From contig JBCCJI010000002.1 of assembly GCA_039027855.1 (NCBI GenBank), forward strand, positions 62,001 through 126,000: a DNA stretch of 64,000 bases, given 5' to 3'. The translations under genes were made by a program, and so were the position numbers. Under the pieces are notes generated by a model, which was given only the letters and a program-made list of their open reading frames with translations, was not told where the DNA came from and made no database searches. Of the stretch, positions 51,420 through 60,322 are shown in pieces; position 1 is the stretch's first letter, and each line of letters begins with the position of its first letter. Origin of the DNA: Thermohalobaculum sp039027855. Lineage in GTDB: Bacteria; Pseudomonadota; Alphaproteobacteria; Rhodobacterales; Rhodobacteraceae.

Positions 51420-54400
51420 CGCGCGCTCTCCCCGACCAGATCGGCGAGGCGGGCGAAGTCGACATCGTCGATGGCGCCATTCGCCCGGTCCACGAAGGCG
51501 CAACAATCGGGGGCGGCGATGGCGATGGCATCGACGGCAGCGCGCATGCCGCGCACATGGTTGATCGCCATCGCATCGCGCAACGGGCGCAGCAGCGTCT
51601 CGGGCGGGCGCACGACCTCACGGGCCGGGCTGACGGTGCCGCTGCAAGGCATCTCCTCGATATCGTCGCCATAGCGCCATTGCAGGCGGAGATGGCGGCC
51701 GATGGCGGCACGGAGCTCGTCGATCTTGATGGGCTTCTGGATGAACCCGTCATGCAGTGCCCGCGGCTCGGGCGGGCGCTGCGCCTCGAGCGCATGGGCC
51801 GAAACCATCAGGATCGGCGCGCTGATGCCGTGCGCGCTCCGCAGCCGATGCACGAGATCCCAGCCATCCTCGCCATGGAGCGCCACATCGACCAGCAGCA
51901 GATCTGGCGTGGCGGCGGACAGCATGGCGCAGGCGGCATCGCCGGTCTCGGCCATGGCAACGTCGAAACCGACCGGTGCCAGGGCATCGCGCACCAGCAC
52001 GCGGTGTTCGGGATTATCGTCGATCACCAGGATCTGCCGCCGCGCCCCACCATAGCCGACGATCTCACGCACCCTCTCGGCCGGCGGGGCCCCGCCGCTC
52101 GGCAGGGCGTTCATGATGCGCGGCAGCATCAGGCGCACGCGGAAGGTGCTGCCCTCGCCCGGCGTGCTGTCGAGCACCAGCTCTCCCCCCAGCATCTCGG
52201 TCAGCAGCTTGGTGATGGTGAGGCCAAGACCTGTGCCCCGCACCGGCGCCTTGGGGTCCTCGATCCGCTGGAAGGGCTGGAAGATCCGCTCCATCTCCGC
52301 CTCCGCGATCCCCCGGCCGGTGTCAGAGATCGTGAAGGTCGCGATCTCGTTCGAGTAGGCGACGCTGAAGCTGACCTCGCCACTGTCGGTGTAGCGGATG
52401 GCGTTCGACAAAAGGTTCATCAGGATCTGACGCAGCCGCTTCTCGTCGCCATGCACGGCCGGCGGCAGGGTGGCGGGGATCGTGGTCCGGAAAATCAGGT
52501 CCTTCTCCGCGGCCTCCATCCGGAAGACCGACGCGATGTGGGACAGGAAGTCGGCAAAGCGGATATCGTCGCGATAGACGGCGAGGCGCCCGGCCTCGAT
52601 CTGGCTGATGTCGAGTAGCCCCTCGATCAGGCCGCCGAGATGTTCGGCCGAGCGTCGGATCACCCCGACGCCGTTCTGGCGATAGGCGGGGATCGAGGGA
52701 TCGCCCTCCATCAATTGGGCATAGCCGAGGATGGCGTTGAGTGGCGTGCGGAGCTCGTGGCTGATGCCGACAACGTAACGGCTTTTGGCGTTATTGGCGG
52801 CGACCGCGTCGTCCTTGGCCTTCTGCAGCGCGGCGTCGGTGATCTTGTGCGCCTCGATCTCTTCGCGGAGCGCATCGGTCTTGCTCTCACCCTCGGCCAG
52901 CGCACGGGTCCGGCTCTCCAGCGCCAGCACGTGCAACCAGGCGGCGATGCCGCAGACCAGCACCAGCAGCGAGAACGCCATGGTGAGCGCCCGGCTCACG
53001 CCGTCGGCACTGTCGGGCATGGCGTGGCGAACCTGCTGATCGATCAGCAGGAAGGCCGCCCCGATGATCAGGAGGAAACCCGCCGTGATCGCCACGAAGA
53101 GCGTATGGGAAGGCTGCCAGAAGGCTCGGATCCGCGGCGGGATCAGGCCCGCGATAACCGCGCGCAAGCGACCCTCGGGCATGCTGCCGGGCTTGCAGCG
53201 ATCGCCGCAGGCCGCATCGAGCGTGCAGCAGAGCGAGCAGATCGTACCGCCATGGAACGGGCAGTCGGCCATATCCTCGCGGTCGAAGCGGTGGCCGCAC
53301 TGGCTGCAGCTACTCAGGCCAAGCGGTGCCGGTGCCGGATCGCGGGCGAGATAATAGCGCCCGCCGGTGGCAATCGCGATCGCCGGTGCCACCACCAGCG
53401 CGGTGCCGAGCGCGATGGCGGAGGAAAAGGCGACGCCCACCGCGCCAAACATGCCGAGATAGGCCGCGAGCGACAGGACCGTCGCGGAGGCCATCGCGCC
53501 GACACCCACGGGATTGATGTCGTAGAGATAGGCGCGGCGGAACTCGATGCCCTTCGGCGAGAGGCCGAGCGGCTTGTTGATCACCAGGTCGGCCGTGATC
53601 GCGCCAATCCAGGCGACGGCGACGTGGGAATAAAGGCCAAGCGTTCGCTCAAGCGCGCCGAAGACGCCAAACTCCATCAGCGTCAGCGCGATCAGGACGT
53701 TGAAGCAGAGCCAAACGACCCGACCGGGGTGCTGATGCGTCAGGCGTGAGAAGAAGTTCGACCAGGCGATGGAGCCGGCATAGGCGTTGGTGACGTTGAT
53801 CTTCAGCTGGCTGATGATGACGAAGAAACCGGTCAGCGCCAGCGCGACCCCGGGCCATGGCAGGCCGCTCTCGAAGGCGAACAGGTACATATGCGTAGGC
53901 TCAGCCGCCATGGCGAGCGGCACGCCGGCCTCGAGCGCGAGCACGGCCAGGAGCGAGCCCGCCAGCATCTTGAGCGTGCCGAGCACCGCCCAACCAGGAC
54001 CGGCGGCCACCATCGCGGCCCACCATTTCACGCGCTCTTTCCGGGTCTTGGGTTCGGGTAGGAAGCGCAGGAAATCGACCTGCTCGCCGATCTGCGCGGC
54101 CAGGGAGAAGATCACGCCCACCGCCGTCGCGAACAGCAGCATATCGAAGCTGCCATCGCCCAGACGGCCCTCATGCGCGAGCCACCCCGCCGTGTCGGCG
54201 CCGGCGATCATCAGCAACACGAAGGGCATCAGGTGCAGCAGGATCCAGATCGGCTGGGTGTATTTCTGAAAGGCGCCGATGCGGGTGAACCCGTGGCTGA
54301 CCAACGGGATCACGATCAGCGCATTCAGCAGGTAGCCGACCGCCAGCGGCACGCCAAAACAAAGCTGAAGCGCGAAGGAAAGGATCGCCGCCTCAAGCGC

Positions 54401-54868
54401 GAAGAAGATGAAGGTGAAGGAGGCGTAGATCAGCGAGGTGATGGTCGAGCCGATATAGCCGAACCCCGCGCCGCGCGTCAGCAGGTCGATATCCACGCCG
54501 GACTTGGCGGCGTGATAGCTGATCGGCAGCCCTGTCAGAAACAGCACGGCGCCCGCGAACAGGATCGCCGCGACCGCGTTCTCGAAACCATAGGCCAGCG
54601 TCATCGCGCCGCCGATTGCTTCCAGCGCCAGAAACGAGATCGAGCCGATGGCGGTGTTGGCGACGCGCGACGGCGTCCATTTCCGTGCACGCCGAGCCGT
54701 GAAGCGCAGCGCGAAGTCTTCCATCGTCTCGTTGGCGACCCACTGGTTGTAGGTCCGCCGCACGCTCGGACAGGCGCCATGAGAGGCACCCGGAGGGGCG
54801 CCGTGAGACGCACCAGGAGGGGCATGCAGGCGGCCTGGTGGCGTCACGACGGGGGCGTGGTGATTCAT
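51416..54868 (-). CDS. NCS1-type permease fused to hybrid histidine kinase and receiver
   Basis: An 1150-residue fusion. Residues about 38-500 form an NCS1-like permease with roughly a dozen helices (NQWVANETMEDFALRF, GFGYIGSTITSLIYASFTF, QLKINVTNAYAGS). Next is a cysteine cluster, C521 to C558, with CxxC pairs like a zinc ribbon. Two more helices, a coiled linker, then the kinase follow: phosphoacceptor H704 in ISHELRTPLNAI, N-box NLLSNAIRY, G-boxes DTGRGI and GTGLGLTI. A receiver has D994 in LLVDVALHG. It should sense transported amides, urea or nucleobase-like ligands and control the divergent fmd operon through the overlapping response regulator. ATG 54868 has only a weak ribosome-binding site; the first 37 residues include a short repeat. 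Confidence 0.87.
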   Translation of the reverse strand: MNHHAPVVTPPGRLHAPPGASHGAPPGASHGACPSVRRTYNQWVANETMEDFALRFTARRARKWTPSRVANTAIGSISFLALEAIGGAMTLAYGFENAVAAILFAGAVLFLTGLPISYHAAKSGVDIDLLTRGAGFGYIGSTITSLIYASFTFIFFALEAAILSFALQLCFGVPLAVGYLLNALIVIPLVSHGFTRIGAFQKYTQPIWILLHLMPFVLLMIAGADTAGWLAHEGRLGDGSFDMLLFATAVGVIFSLAAQIGEQVDFLRFLPEPKTRKERVKWWAAMVAAGPGWAVLGTLKMLAGSLLAVLALEAGVPLAMAAEPTHMYLFAFESGLPWPGVALALTGFFVIISQLKINVTNAYAGSIAWSNFFSRLTHQHPGRVVWLCFNVLIALTLMEFGVFGALERTLGLYSHVAVAWIGAITADLVINKPLGLSPKGIEFRRAYLYDINPVGVGAMASATVLSLAAYLGMFGAVGVAFSSAIALGTALVVAPAIAIATGGRYYLARDPAPAPLGLSSCSQCGHRFDREDMADCPFHGGTICSLCCTLDAACGDRCKPGSMPEGRLRAVIAGLIPPRIRAFWQPSHTLFVAITAGFLLIIGAAFLLIDQQVRHAMPDSADGVSRALTMAFSLLVLVCGIAAWLHVLALESRTRALAEGESKTDALREEIEAHKITDAALQKAKDDAVAANNAKSRYVVGISHELRTPLNAILGYAQLMEGDPSIPAYRQNGVGVIRRSAEHLGGLIEGLLDISQIEAGRLAVYRDDIRFADFLSHIASVFRMEAAEKDLIFRTTIPATLPPAVHGDEKRLRQILMNLLSNAIRYTDSGEVSFSVAYSNEIATFTISDTGRGIAEAEMERIFQPFQRIEDPKAPVRGTGLGLTITKLLTEMLGGELVLDSTPGEGSTFRVRLMLPRIMNALPSGGAPPAERVREIVGYGGARRQILVIDDNPEHRVLVRDALAPVGFDVAMAETGDAACAMLSAATPDLLLVDVALHGEDGWDLVHRLRSAHGISAPILMVSAHALEAQRPPEPRALHDGFIQKPIKIDELRAAIGRHLRLQWRYGDDIEEMPCSGTVSPAREVVRPPETLLRPLRDAMAINHVRGMRAAVDAIAIAAPDCCAFVDRANGAIDDVDFARLADLVGESAR

Positions 54869-55016
54869 CGTCCGTACACGGCCGGGGGGGATCAGCCCGC
54901 GACGTCCAACTCTGCTTCCCAGTCTGCGGGTCCAGCTTCCGGGATCCGAACCCTTAAGGATTGATTAAGATGGCTTCCCGAAACCTGACGGATGATCCTT
55001 CACAAAACCGCGCATG

Positions 55017-55040
55017 AACATACGCAGATTCGCGTATGTT
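55017..55040. promoter_or_regulatory. Perfect inverted repeat between kinase and fmd operon
   Basis: AACATACGC and GCGTATGTT form a perfect 9-bp inverted repeat with a six-base spacer (AGATTC). It lies 94 bases before fmdD and 149 bases before the kinase gene, in otherwise GC-rich DNA. NarL/FixJ-type regulators bind such short inverted repeats, so it is the best candidate site for the regulator encoded next door. Confidence 0.6.
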
Positions 55041-55133
55041 TCGCACTGCACACTGGCGCCGATCCTCTCCTCCGGCGGGCAACCCCCATGAGCCGCTCAA
55101 CCACAAAACGTGTTTGACGCGAGAGGAGAAGGC

Positions 55134-56420
55134 ATGACTGACACACCGAAAGACGAGAAGTATCATGGCTTTGGCCAGGTAGGCCGGCGCGGGTTCCTGA
55201 TGGGCGCCAGTGCGGCCGCCATGACGGCGGGCCTGTTCAAGCCCTCGGGCGCGAAGGCTTCGGATTTCCCCACTGCCGAGGTTAACACGACCGGTCTCGC
55301 GGTCACCGACGACACGGTGACGATCGGCATCCTGCACTCGATCACCGGCACCATGGCGATCTCCGAGACCGGCTCGGTGCAGGCCGAGAAGCTCGCGATC
55401 AAGCAGATCAACGACATGGGCGGCATCCTCGGCCGCAAGATTGAGTTCATCCAGGAAGACGGCGCGTCCGACTGGCCGACCTTCGCCGAGAAATCGCGCA
55501 AACTCCTCGTCAACGACAAGGTGGCCTCGGTTATGGGGTGCTGGACCTCGGCCAGCCGCAAGGCGGTGCTGCCGGTCTTCGAGCAGCATAACGGCTTCCT
55601 CTACTACCCGACCTTCTACGAGGGTCTCGAGCAGTCGCCGAACGTCATCTACACCGGCCAGGAAGCGACGCAGCAGATCATCGCCGGCCTTGACTGGGTC
55701 ACGCGCGAGAAGGGTGCCAAGACCTTCTACCTGCTCGGCTCGGACTACATCTGGCCGCGCACCTCCAACAAGATCGCCCGCGCGCATATCGAGAAGTTCA
55801 TGGAGGGCACCCGCGTCGTCGGCGAGGAGTACTACCCGCTCGGCCACACGCAGTTCAATTCGGTGATCAACAAGATCCGCCTGCGCAAGCCCGACGTGAT
55901 CTACGCCATCGTCGTCGGCGGCTCGAACGTTGCCTTCTACAAGCAGCTGAAGGCGGCCGGCATCGACATGACCGAGGAGAGCCCGCTGCTTCTCACCATC
56001 TCGGTGACCGAGGACGAAATCCGCGGCATCGGCGGCGAGAACATCGAGGGCGCCTACGCCTGCATGAAGTACTTCCAGTCGCTGCCGAACGAGAACAACC
56101 AGGTCTTCGTCCAGGAATTCAAGAAGATGTGGGGCGAGGACATGGTGATCGGCGACGTGACCCAGGCCGCCTATCTGGGCCCGTGGCTCTACAAGGCCGC
56201 CGTCGAGAAAGCCGGCAGCTTCGACGTCGACAAGGTGCGCGAGGCGAGCCCCGGCATCGAACTCGATACCGCGCCGGAAGGCTATGTGAAGGTCCACGAG
56301 AACCATCACCTCTGGTCCAAGACCCGCGTCGGCCGCGCGCAGGCGGACGGCCAGTACGAGGTGGTGTTCGAGACCGCCGAGCTGGTCGAGCCGGACCCGT
56401 TCCCGGAAGGCTACCAGTGA
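55134..56420 (+). CDS. fmdD: Amide/urea ABC transporter substrate-binding protein (FmdD/UrtA-like)
   Basis: A 428-residue periplasmic binding protein of the branched-chain amino acid/amide type. A twin-arginine signal is visible (R18-R19, RRGFLMGASAAAMTAGLF), so it is probably exported folded. The mature part shows VTIGILHSITGTMAISETG, MGGILGRKIEFIQEDGASDW and GCWTSASRKAVLPVFE, as in UrtA/FmdD proteins. ATG 55134 follows GAGGAGAAGG. It is the first gene of an operon that includes formamidase, so FmdD (short-chain amides) is preferred over UrtA (urea), though the two are hard to separate by sequence. Confidence 0.9.
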   Translation: MTDTPKDEKYHGFGQVGRRGFLMGASAAAMTAGLFKPSGAKASDFPTAEVNTTGLAVTDDTVTIGILHSITGTMAISETGSVQAEKLAIKQINDMGGILGRKIEFIQEDGASDWPTFAEKSRKLLVNDKVASVMGCWTSASRKAVLPVFEQHNGFLYYPTFYEGLEQSPNVIYTGQEATQQIIAGLDWVTREKGAKTFYLLGSDYIWPRTSNKIARAHIEKFMEGTRVVGEEYYPLGHTQFNSVINKIRLRKPDVIYAIVVGGSNVAFYKQLKAAGIDMTEESPLLLTISVTEDEIRGIGGENIEGAYACMKYFQSLPNENNQVFVQEFKKMWGEDMVIGDVTQAAYLGPWLYKAAVEKAGSFDVDKVREASPGIELDTAPEGYVKVHENHHLWSKTRVGRAQADGQYEVVFETAELVEPDPFPEGYQ

Positions 56421-56632
56421 TCTGATCGCCTTGGTTCGGCGTCGGCGCTGACCGGTGCCGACCTTGGCGTCGGTCTTGGTGGCGGGGGGCCCCCTGTCAG
56501 ACCTGTCCCGGTACGTGCCGGGGCCCCTCACTTTCCCTGTTCCCTGTCGGCCCATCGCCCTCACGCATCGTGATCGCGGCGGGTTGTGCCCTCCCAGGGC
56601 GGCGTCGTGCCGTCCCAACGACGGAGTCTTGG
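56421..56632 (+). other. Intercistronic region between binding protein and permease genes
   Basis: A 212-base gap in an otherwise tight operon. It contains a stem GTCGGC/GCCGAC near 56445-56465 and a GC palindrome GGGGGGCCCCC near 56485-56496. Such structures commonly uncouple high expression of the binding protein from the permeases. No T-run follows, so it is not a full terminator. Confidence 0.4.
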
Positions 56633-57559
56633 ATGTTCGACGGCTACACGATGAGCGAGCTTGGCGCGATCGTCGCGATGCAGGGCTTCGCCGGCCTGAT
56701 CCTGTTCTCGGTGTTCGTGCTCATGGCCCTCGGCCTTGCGATCATCTTCGGGCAGATGGGCGTCATTAACATGGCGCATGGCGAGTTCATGATCCTCGGC
56801 GCCTATGTCACCTATCTCTGCTCGAATATATTTGAGAGCTACTTGCCTGGCCTCTATGGCGGGTACTTCTTCGTCGCGATGATACTGGCGTTTTTCGCCG
56901 CCGGCGGCTTGGGCATGGCGGTTGAATGGGGGATGATACGCCACCTCTACAAACGCCCGCTCGACACGCTTCTCGCGACCTGGGGCCTCTCGCTCATTCT
57001 GCAGCAGCTCTACCGCTCGACCTTCGGCGCGCGTGAGGTCGGCGTCAGCGTGCCCGATTGGATGCTGGGCTCGATCTACCTGACCGACCTGATCGAGATC
57101 CCGATCAACGGCCTGTTCGTGATGATCCTTGCAATCACCATTTCGGTCGCGGTCTACGTCATGCTGTTCCGCTCGAACTGGGGCAAGCAGGTGCGCGCGG
57201 TGATGTCGAACCGCGCCATGGCCGGTGCCGTCGGCGTGAACACCGAGATGACAGACCGCCTGACCTTCGGGATCGGTTGCGGGGTCGCAGGTGTCGCGGG
57301 CTCGGCCTTCACCATGATCGGCTCCACCGGCCCGACAGCCGGGCAGCTCTACATCGTCGACACGTTCCTGGTCGTCGTCTTCGGCGGCGCGGCGAGCCTG
57401 CTTGGCACGATCGCCTCGGCCTTCACCATCAGCCAGACGCAGTCTGTCCTGGAGTTCTTCCTCTCCGGCTCGATGGCCAAGGTCGTCGTCCTGCTGACCG
57501 TCATCACGATCCTGATGCTGCGTCCGCAGGGCCTGTTCGATTTCAAGGTCCGCAAGTGA
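56633..57559 (+). CDS. Amide/urea ABC transporter permease (FmdE/UrtB-like)
   Basis: A 308-residue membrane protein of the LivH/UrtB family, with about eight hydrophobic helices. Typical segments are ALGLAIIFGQMGVINMAHGEFMILGAYVTY (read in parts), RHLYKRPLDTLLATWGLSLILQQ and QVRAVMSNRAMAGAVGVNT. ATG 56633 gives the family-typical start and follows ACGGAG. It forms the channel with the next gene's product. Confidence 0.9.
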   Translation: MFDGYTMSELGAIVAMQGFAGLILFSVFVLMALGLAIIFGQMGVINMAHGEFMILGAYVTYLCSNIFESYLPGLYGGYFFVAMILAFFAAGGLGMAVEWGMIRHLYKRPLDTLLATWGLSLILQQLYRSTFGAREVGVSVPDWMLGSIYLTDLIEIPINGLFVMILAITISVAVYVMLFRSNWGKQVRAVMSNRAMAGAVGVNTEMTDRLTFGIGCGVAGVAGSAFTMIGSTGPTAGQLYIVDTFLVVVFGGAASLLGTIASAFTISQTQSVLEFFLSGSMAKVVVLLTVITILMLRPQGLFDFKVRK

Positions 57560-57572
57560 GGGGCAACCGGAC

Positions 57573-58775
57573 ATGACGCGCACGATCACTCGCAATCCGT
57601 ACCTGACGCCGGCTGAGATGGTGGGCTACGCGGTCCTCGCGGTCATCATCTTCGCCGTGCTCCCCGGTGTGCTGGACGAGTTCCGGCTGAACCTGGTGGG
57701 CAAGTACCTGACCTACGCCTTCGTCGCGATCGGTCTGGTGCTCTGCTGGGGGGCCGGTGGCATCCTCAGCCTCGGCCAGGGCATCTTCTTCGGGCTTGGC
57801 GGCTACTGCATCGCCATGTTCCTGAAGCTGGAGGCCTCGACGCCCGAGGCGACCTCGATCCAGTCCACCCCGGGCATTCCCGACTTCATGGACTGGAACC
57901 AGCTGACCGGGCTGCCCTGGTGGTGGGAGCCGTTCAACTACTTCCCACTGGCGGTACTCGCGATCCTGCTGGTGCCCTCCGCCCTGGCCTTTATCGTGGG
58001 CGTCGCGATGTTCCGCCGTCGGGTGTCGGGTGTGTACTTCGCCATCATCACCCAGGCGCTGGTGTCGGTGCTGACGATCCTGATCATCGGTCAGCAGGGC
58101 TTTACCGGCGGGATCAACGGCATCACGGATCTGCGCACCCTGATGGGGTGGGACATCCGGACCGACGAAGCCAAGACCACGCTCTATTTCGTCAATGGCG
58201 TGCTGCTGTTTGTGTGCCTCTTCATCGCGCAGGGAGTGAAGCGGTCCAAGCTCGGCCGCGTCCTGATCGCAATGCGCGACCAGGAGGAGCGGGTCCGCTT
58301 CTCGGGCTACGACGTCGCCAACTTCAAGCTGTTCGTCTTCGTCCTCGGCGCGGCGATGGCGGCGGTCGGCGGGGCGATGTTCACCCTGCAGGTCGGCTTC
58401 ATGAGCCCGACGCTGATCGGCATCGTGCCCTCGATCGAGATGGTCATCTTCTGCGCGGTCGGCGGGCGGCACTCGCTCCTCGGCGCGGTCTACGGCGCGC
58501 TCGTCGTGAACTGGGCCAAGACGGCCTTCTCCGAGGCGTTCCCGGAGCTGTGGCTGCTGGGCTTCGGCGCCCTGTTCATCGCCGTGGTGCTGGTGTTCCC
58601 GAACGGTCTAGCCGGCATCTACGACGACTGGATCAAGGCCCCGGTCATGAAGTTCCTGTCGCGGAAGCCTCAGCCTGCGGCTGCGGCGGCGGCCCCCGCG
58701 ACCAGGACGCCGTCCGAGGCGCCCGGGTCCGCGGCCGCGATGCCCGGCACCCCTTACACCCCCCCGGCCGAGTGA
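57573..58775 (+). CDS. Amide/urea ABC transporter permease (FmdF/UrtC-like)
   Basis: A 400-residue membrane protein of the LivM/UrtC family. GLVLCWGAGGILSLGQGIFFGLGGY, QGFTGGINGITDL and AMRDQEERVRFSGYDVANFKLFVF (read in parts) are typical; there is an Ala/Pro-rich cytoplasmic tail of about 35 residues at the end. It starts 13 bases after the preceding permease gene. Confidence 0.9.
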   Translation: MTRTITRNPYLTPAEMVGYAVLAVIIFAVLPGVLDEFRLNLVGKYLTYAFVAIGLVLCWGAGGILSLGQGIFFGLGGYCIAMFLKLEASTPEATSIQSTPGIPDFMDWNQLTGLPWWWEPFNYFPLAVLAILLVPSALAFIVGVAMFRRRVSGVYFAIITQALVSVLTILIIGQQGFTGGINGITDLRTLMGWDIRTDEAKTTLYFVNGVLLFVCLFIAQGVKRSKLGRVLIAMRDQEERVRFSGYDVANFKLFVFVLGAAMAAVGGAMFTLQVGFMSPTLIGIVPSIEMVIFCAVGGRHSLLGAVYGALVVNWAKTAFSEAFPELWLLGFGALFIAVVLVFPNGLAGIYDDWIKAPVMKFLSRKPQPAAAAAAPATRTPSEAPGSAAAMPGTPYTPPAE

Positions 58776-58785
58776 GGAGCGCCCG

Positions 58786-59544
58786 ATGAACGCGGCACCG
58801 ATGCACCACACCAACTACCTCCTCGCGGTCGAGGGACTGACCGTCTCCTTCGACGGGTTCAAGGCGGTCGATGATCTGAGCTTCTACGTCGACAAGGACG
58901 AGATCTTCGTGATCATCGGCCCGAACGGCGCGGGCAAGACGACGGTCCTCGACCTCATCTGCGGGCGTACGCGCTCCACCGATGGCTCGATCCGCTACAA
59001 GGATCGCGAGCTGACCACGCTCCGCGAGGACCAGATCGTCCACGCGGGCGTCGGTCGGAAGTTCCAGAACCCCTCGATCTACGAGGATCTGACCGTCTTC
59101 GAGAACCTCGAGCTCAGCTATCCGCAGGGCTACTCGGTGTTCGGCGCGCTGGCGTTCAAGCGCTCGGCCGCCGTGGTCGCGCGGATCGAGGAAGTAGCCG
59201 ACACCATCTTCCTGGCCGATCATCTGGGCGACAAGGCGGGGCTGCTCAGCCACGGGCAGAAGCAGTGGCTCGAGATCGGCATGCTGCTGATCCAGGACCC
59301 CGAGCTTTTGATGCTCGACGAGCCGGTGGCCGGCATGTCGGTGGCCGAGCGCAAGAAGACCGCCGAGCTTCTCAACCGCATCACCAAGGGCCGCTCGGTC
59401 CTCGTGATCGAGCACGACATGAAGTTCGTCGAGGACATCGCGCACAAGGTGTTGGTGCTCCACCAGGGCAAGATCCTGGCGCAGGGATCGATGGAGAAAG
59501 TCCAAGCCGATCCGAAGGTTATCGAAGTCTACCTGGGCCACTGA
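58786..59544 (+). CDS. Amide/urea ABC transporter ATPase 1 (UrtD-like)
   Basis: A 252-residue ABC ATPase. Walker A is GPNGAGKT (45-52), the signature is LSHGQKQWLEIG as in UrtD rather than the common LSGGQ, and Walker B is LLMLDEPVAGMS. It is one of two ATPases expected in LivG/LivF-type importers and powers the FmdEF-like channel. It starts 10 bases after the permease gene. Confidence 0.92.
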   Translation: MNAAPMHHTNYLLAVEGLTVSFDGFKAVDDLSFYVDKDEIFVIIGPNGAGKTTVLDLICGRTRSTDGSIRYKDRELTTLREDQIVHAGVGRKFQNPSIYEDLTVFENLELSYPQGYSVFGALAFKRSAAVVARIEEVADTIFLADHLGDKAGLLSHGQKQWLEIGMLLIQDPELLMLDEPVAGMSVAERKKTAELLNRITKGRSVLVIEHDMKFVEDIAHKVLVLHQGKILAQGSMEKVQADPKVIEVYLGH

Positions 59545-59557
59545 GGGAGCACCTGAG

Positions 59558-60247
59558 ATGCTGCATGTACGCGACCTGCGCGTGGCCTATGGCCAGTCGG
59601 AAATCCTCCATGGGCTCAACCTCGACGTCGATAAGGGCGAGATCGTCGCGGTCATGGGCCGCAACGGCATGGGCAAGACGACGCTGATGAAATCGCTGAT
59701 CGGCATCGTCCCGCCGCGCCAAGGGTCGATCCAGGTCGACAAGACCGAGATTGCGACGATGAAGTCCCACAAGCGCGTGTCCGAGGGTGTCGCCTATGTC
59801 CCCCAGGGCCGCGCGATCTTCTCGACCATGACGGTGCAGGAGAACATCGAGACGGGCCTCACCGTCACCGGCAAGAAAGCCGTGCCCGAGCAGCTCTACG
59901 AGATGTTTCCGGTCCTGAAGGAGATGCGCAAGCGCCGTGGCGGCAACCTGTCGGGCGGCCAGCAGCAACAGCTTGCCATCGCCCGCGCGCTGGCGGCCGA
60001 GCCCAAGATCCTGCTGCTCGACGAGCCGACCGAGGGGATCCAGCCGAGCATCATCCGCGAGATGGCGCGCACGCTCCGCAAGATCCGCGACGAGCACGGG
60101 CTGACCATCGTCGTGTCCGAGCAGGTGCTCTCCTTCGCGCTCGACGTCGCCGACCGCGTGGTCGTCATCGAAAATGGCAGCTTCGTCTTCGAGGGCCCGC
60201 GCGAGGGCCTCGATGAGGAGCGTGTCACCAAGTTCCTGTCCGTCTGA
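59558..60247 (+). CDS. Amide/urea ABC transporter ATPase 2 (UrtE-like)
   Basis: A 229-residue LivF/UrtE-type ATPase: Walker A GRNGMGKT (34-41), signature LSGGQQQQLAIARAL, Walker B ILLLDEPTEGIQPS. The phrase EGIQPS is typical of the UrtE/FmdE-associated branch. It pairs with the ATPase encoded 13 bases upstream. The formamidase gene follows after 75 bases. Confidence 0.92.
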   Translation: MLHVRDLRVAYGQSEILHGLNLDVDKGEIVAVMGRNGMGKTTLMKSLIGIVPPRQGSIQVDKTEIATMKSHKRVSEGVAYVPQGRAIFSTMTVQENIETGLTVTGKKAVPEQLYEMFPVLKEMRKRRGGNLSGGQQQQLAIARALAAEPKILLLDEPTEGIQPSIIREMARTLRKIRDEHGLTIVVSEQVLSFALDVADRVVVIENGSFVFEGPREGLDEERVTKFLSV

Positions 60248-60322
60248 CGGCGACGGGAAGCCGACGCCGGCGGCGCCTCGCGCAGCGCCGGCGAACAATA
60301 AACCTCAGAGAGGAGCAAGCTG

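Noticed and set aside
54954..56618. 554-codon minus-strand frame antisense to fmdD
   Set aside because: fmdD has a ribosome-binding site, Tat signal and full binding-protein homology; the antisense frame is Asp/His/Leu-rich shadow sequence.
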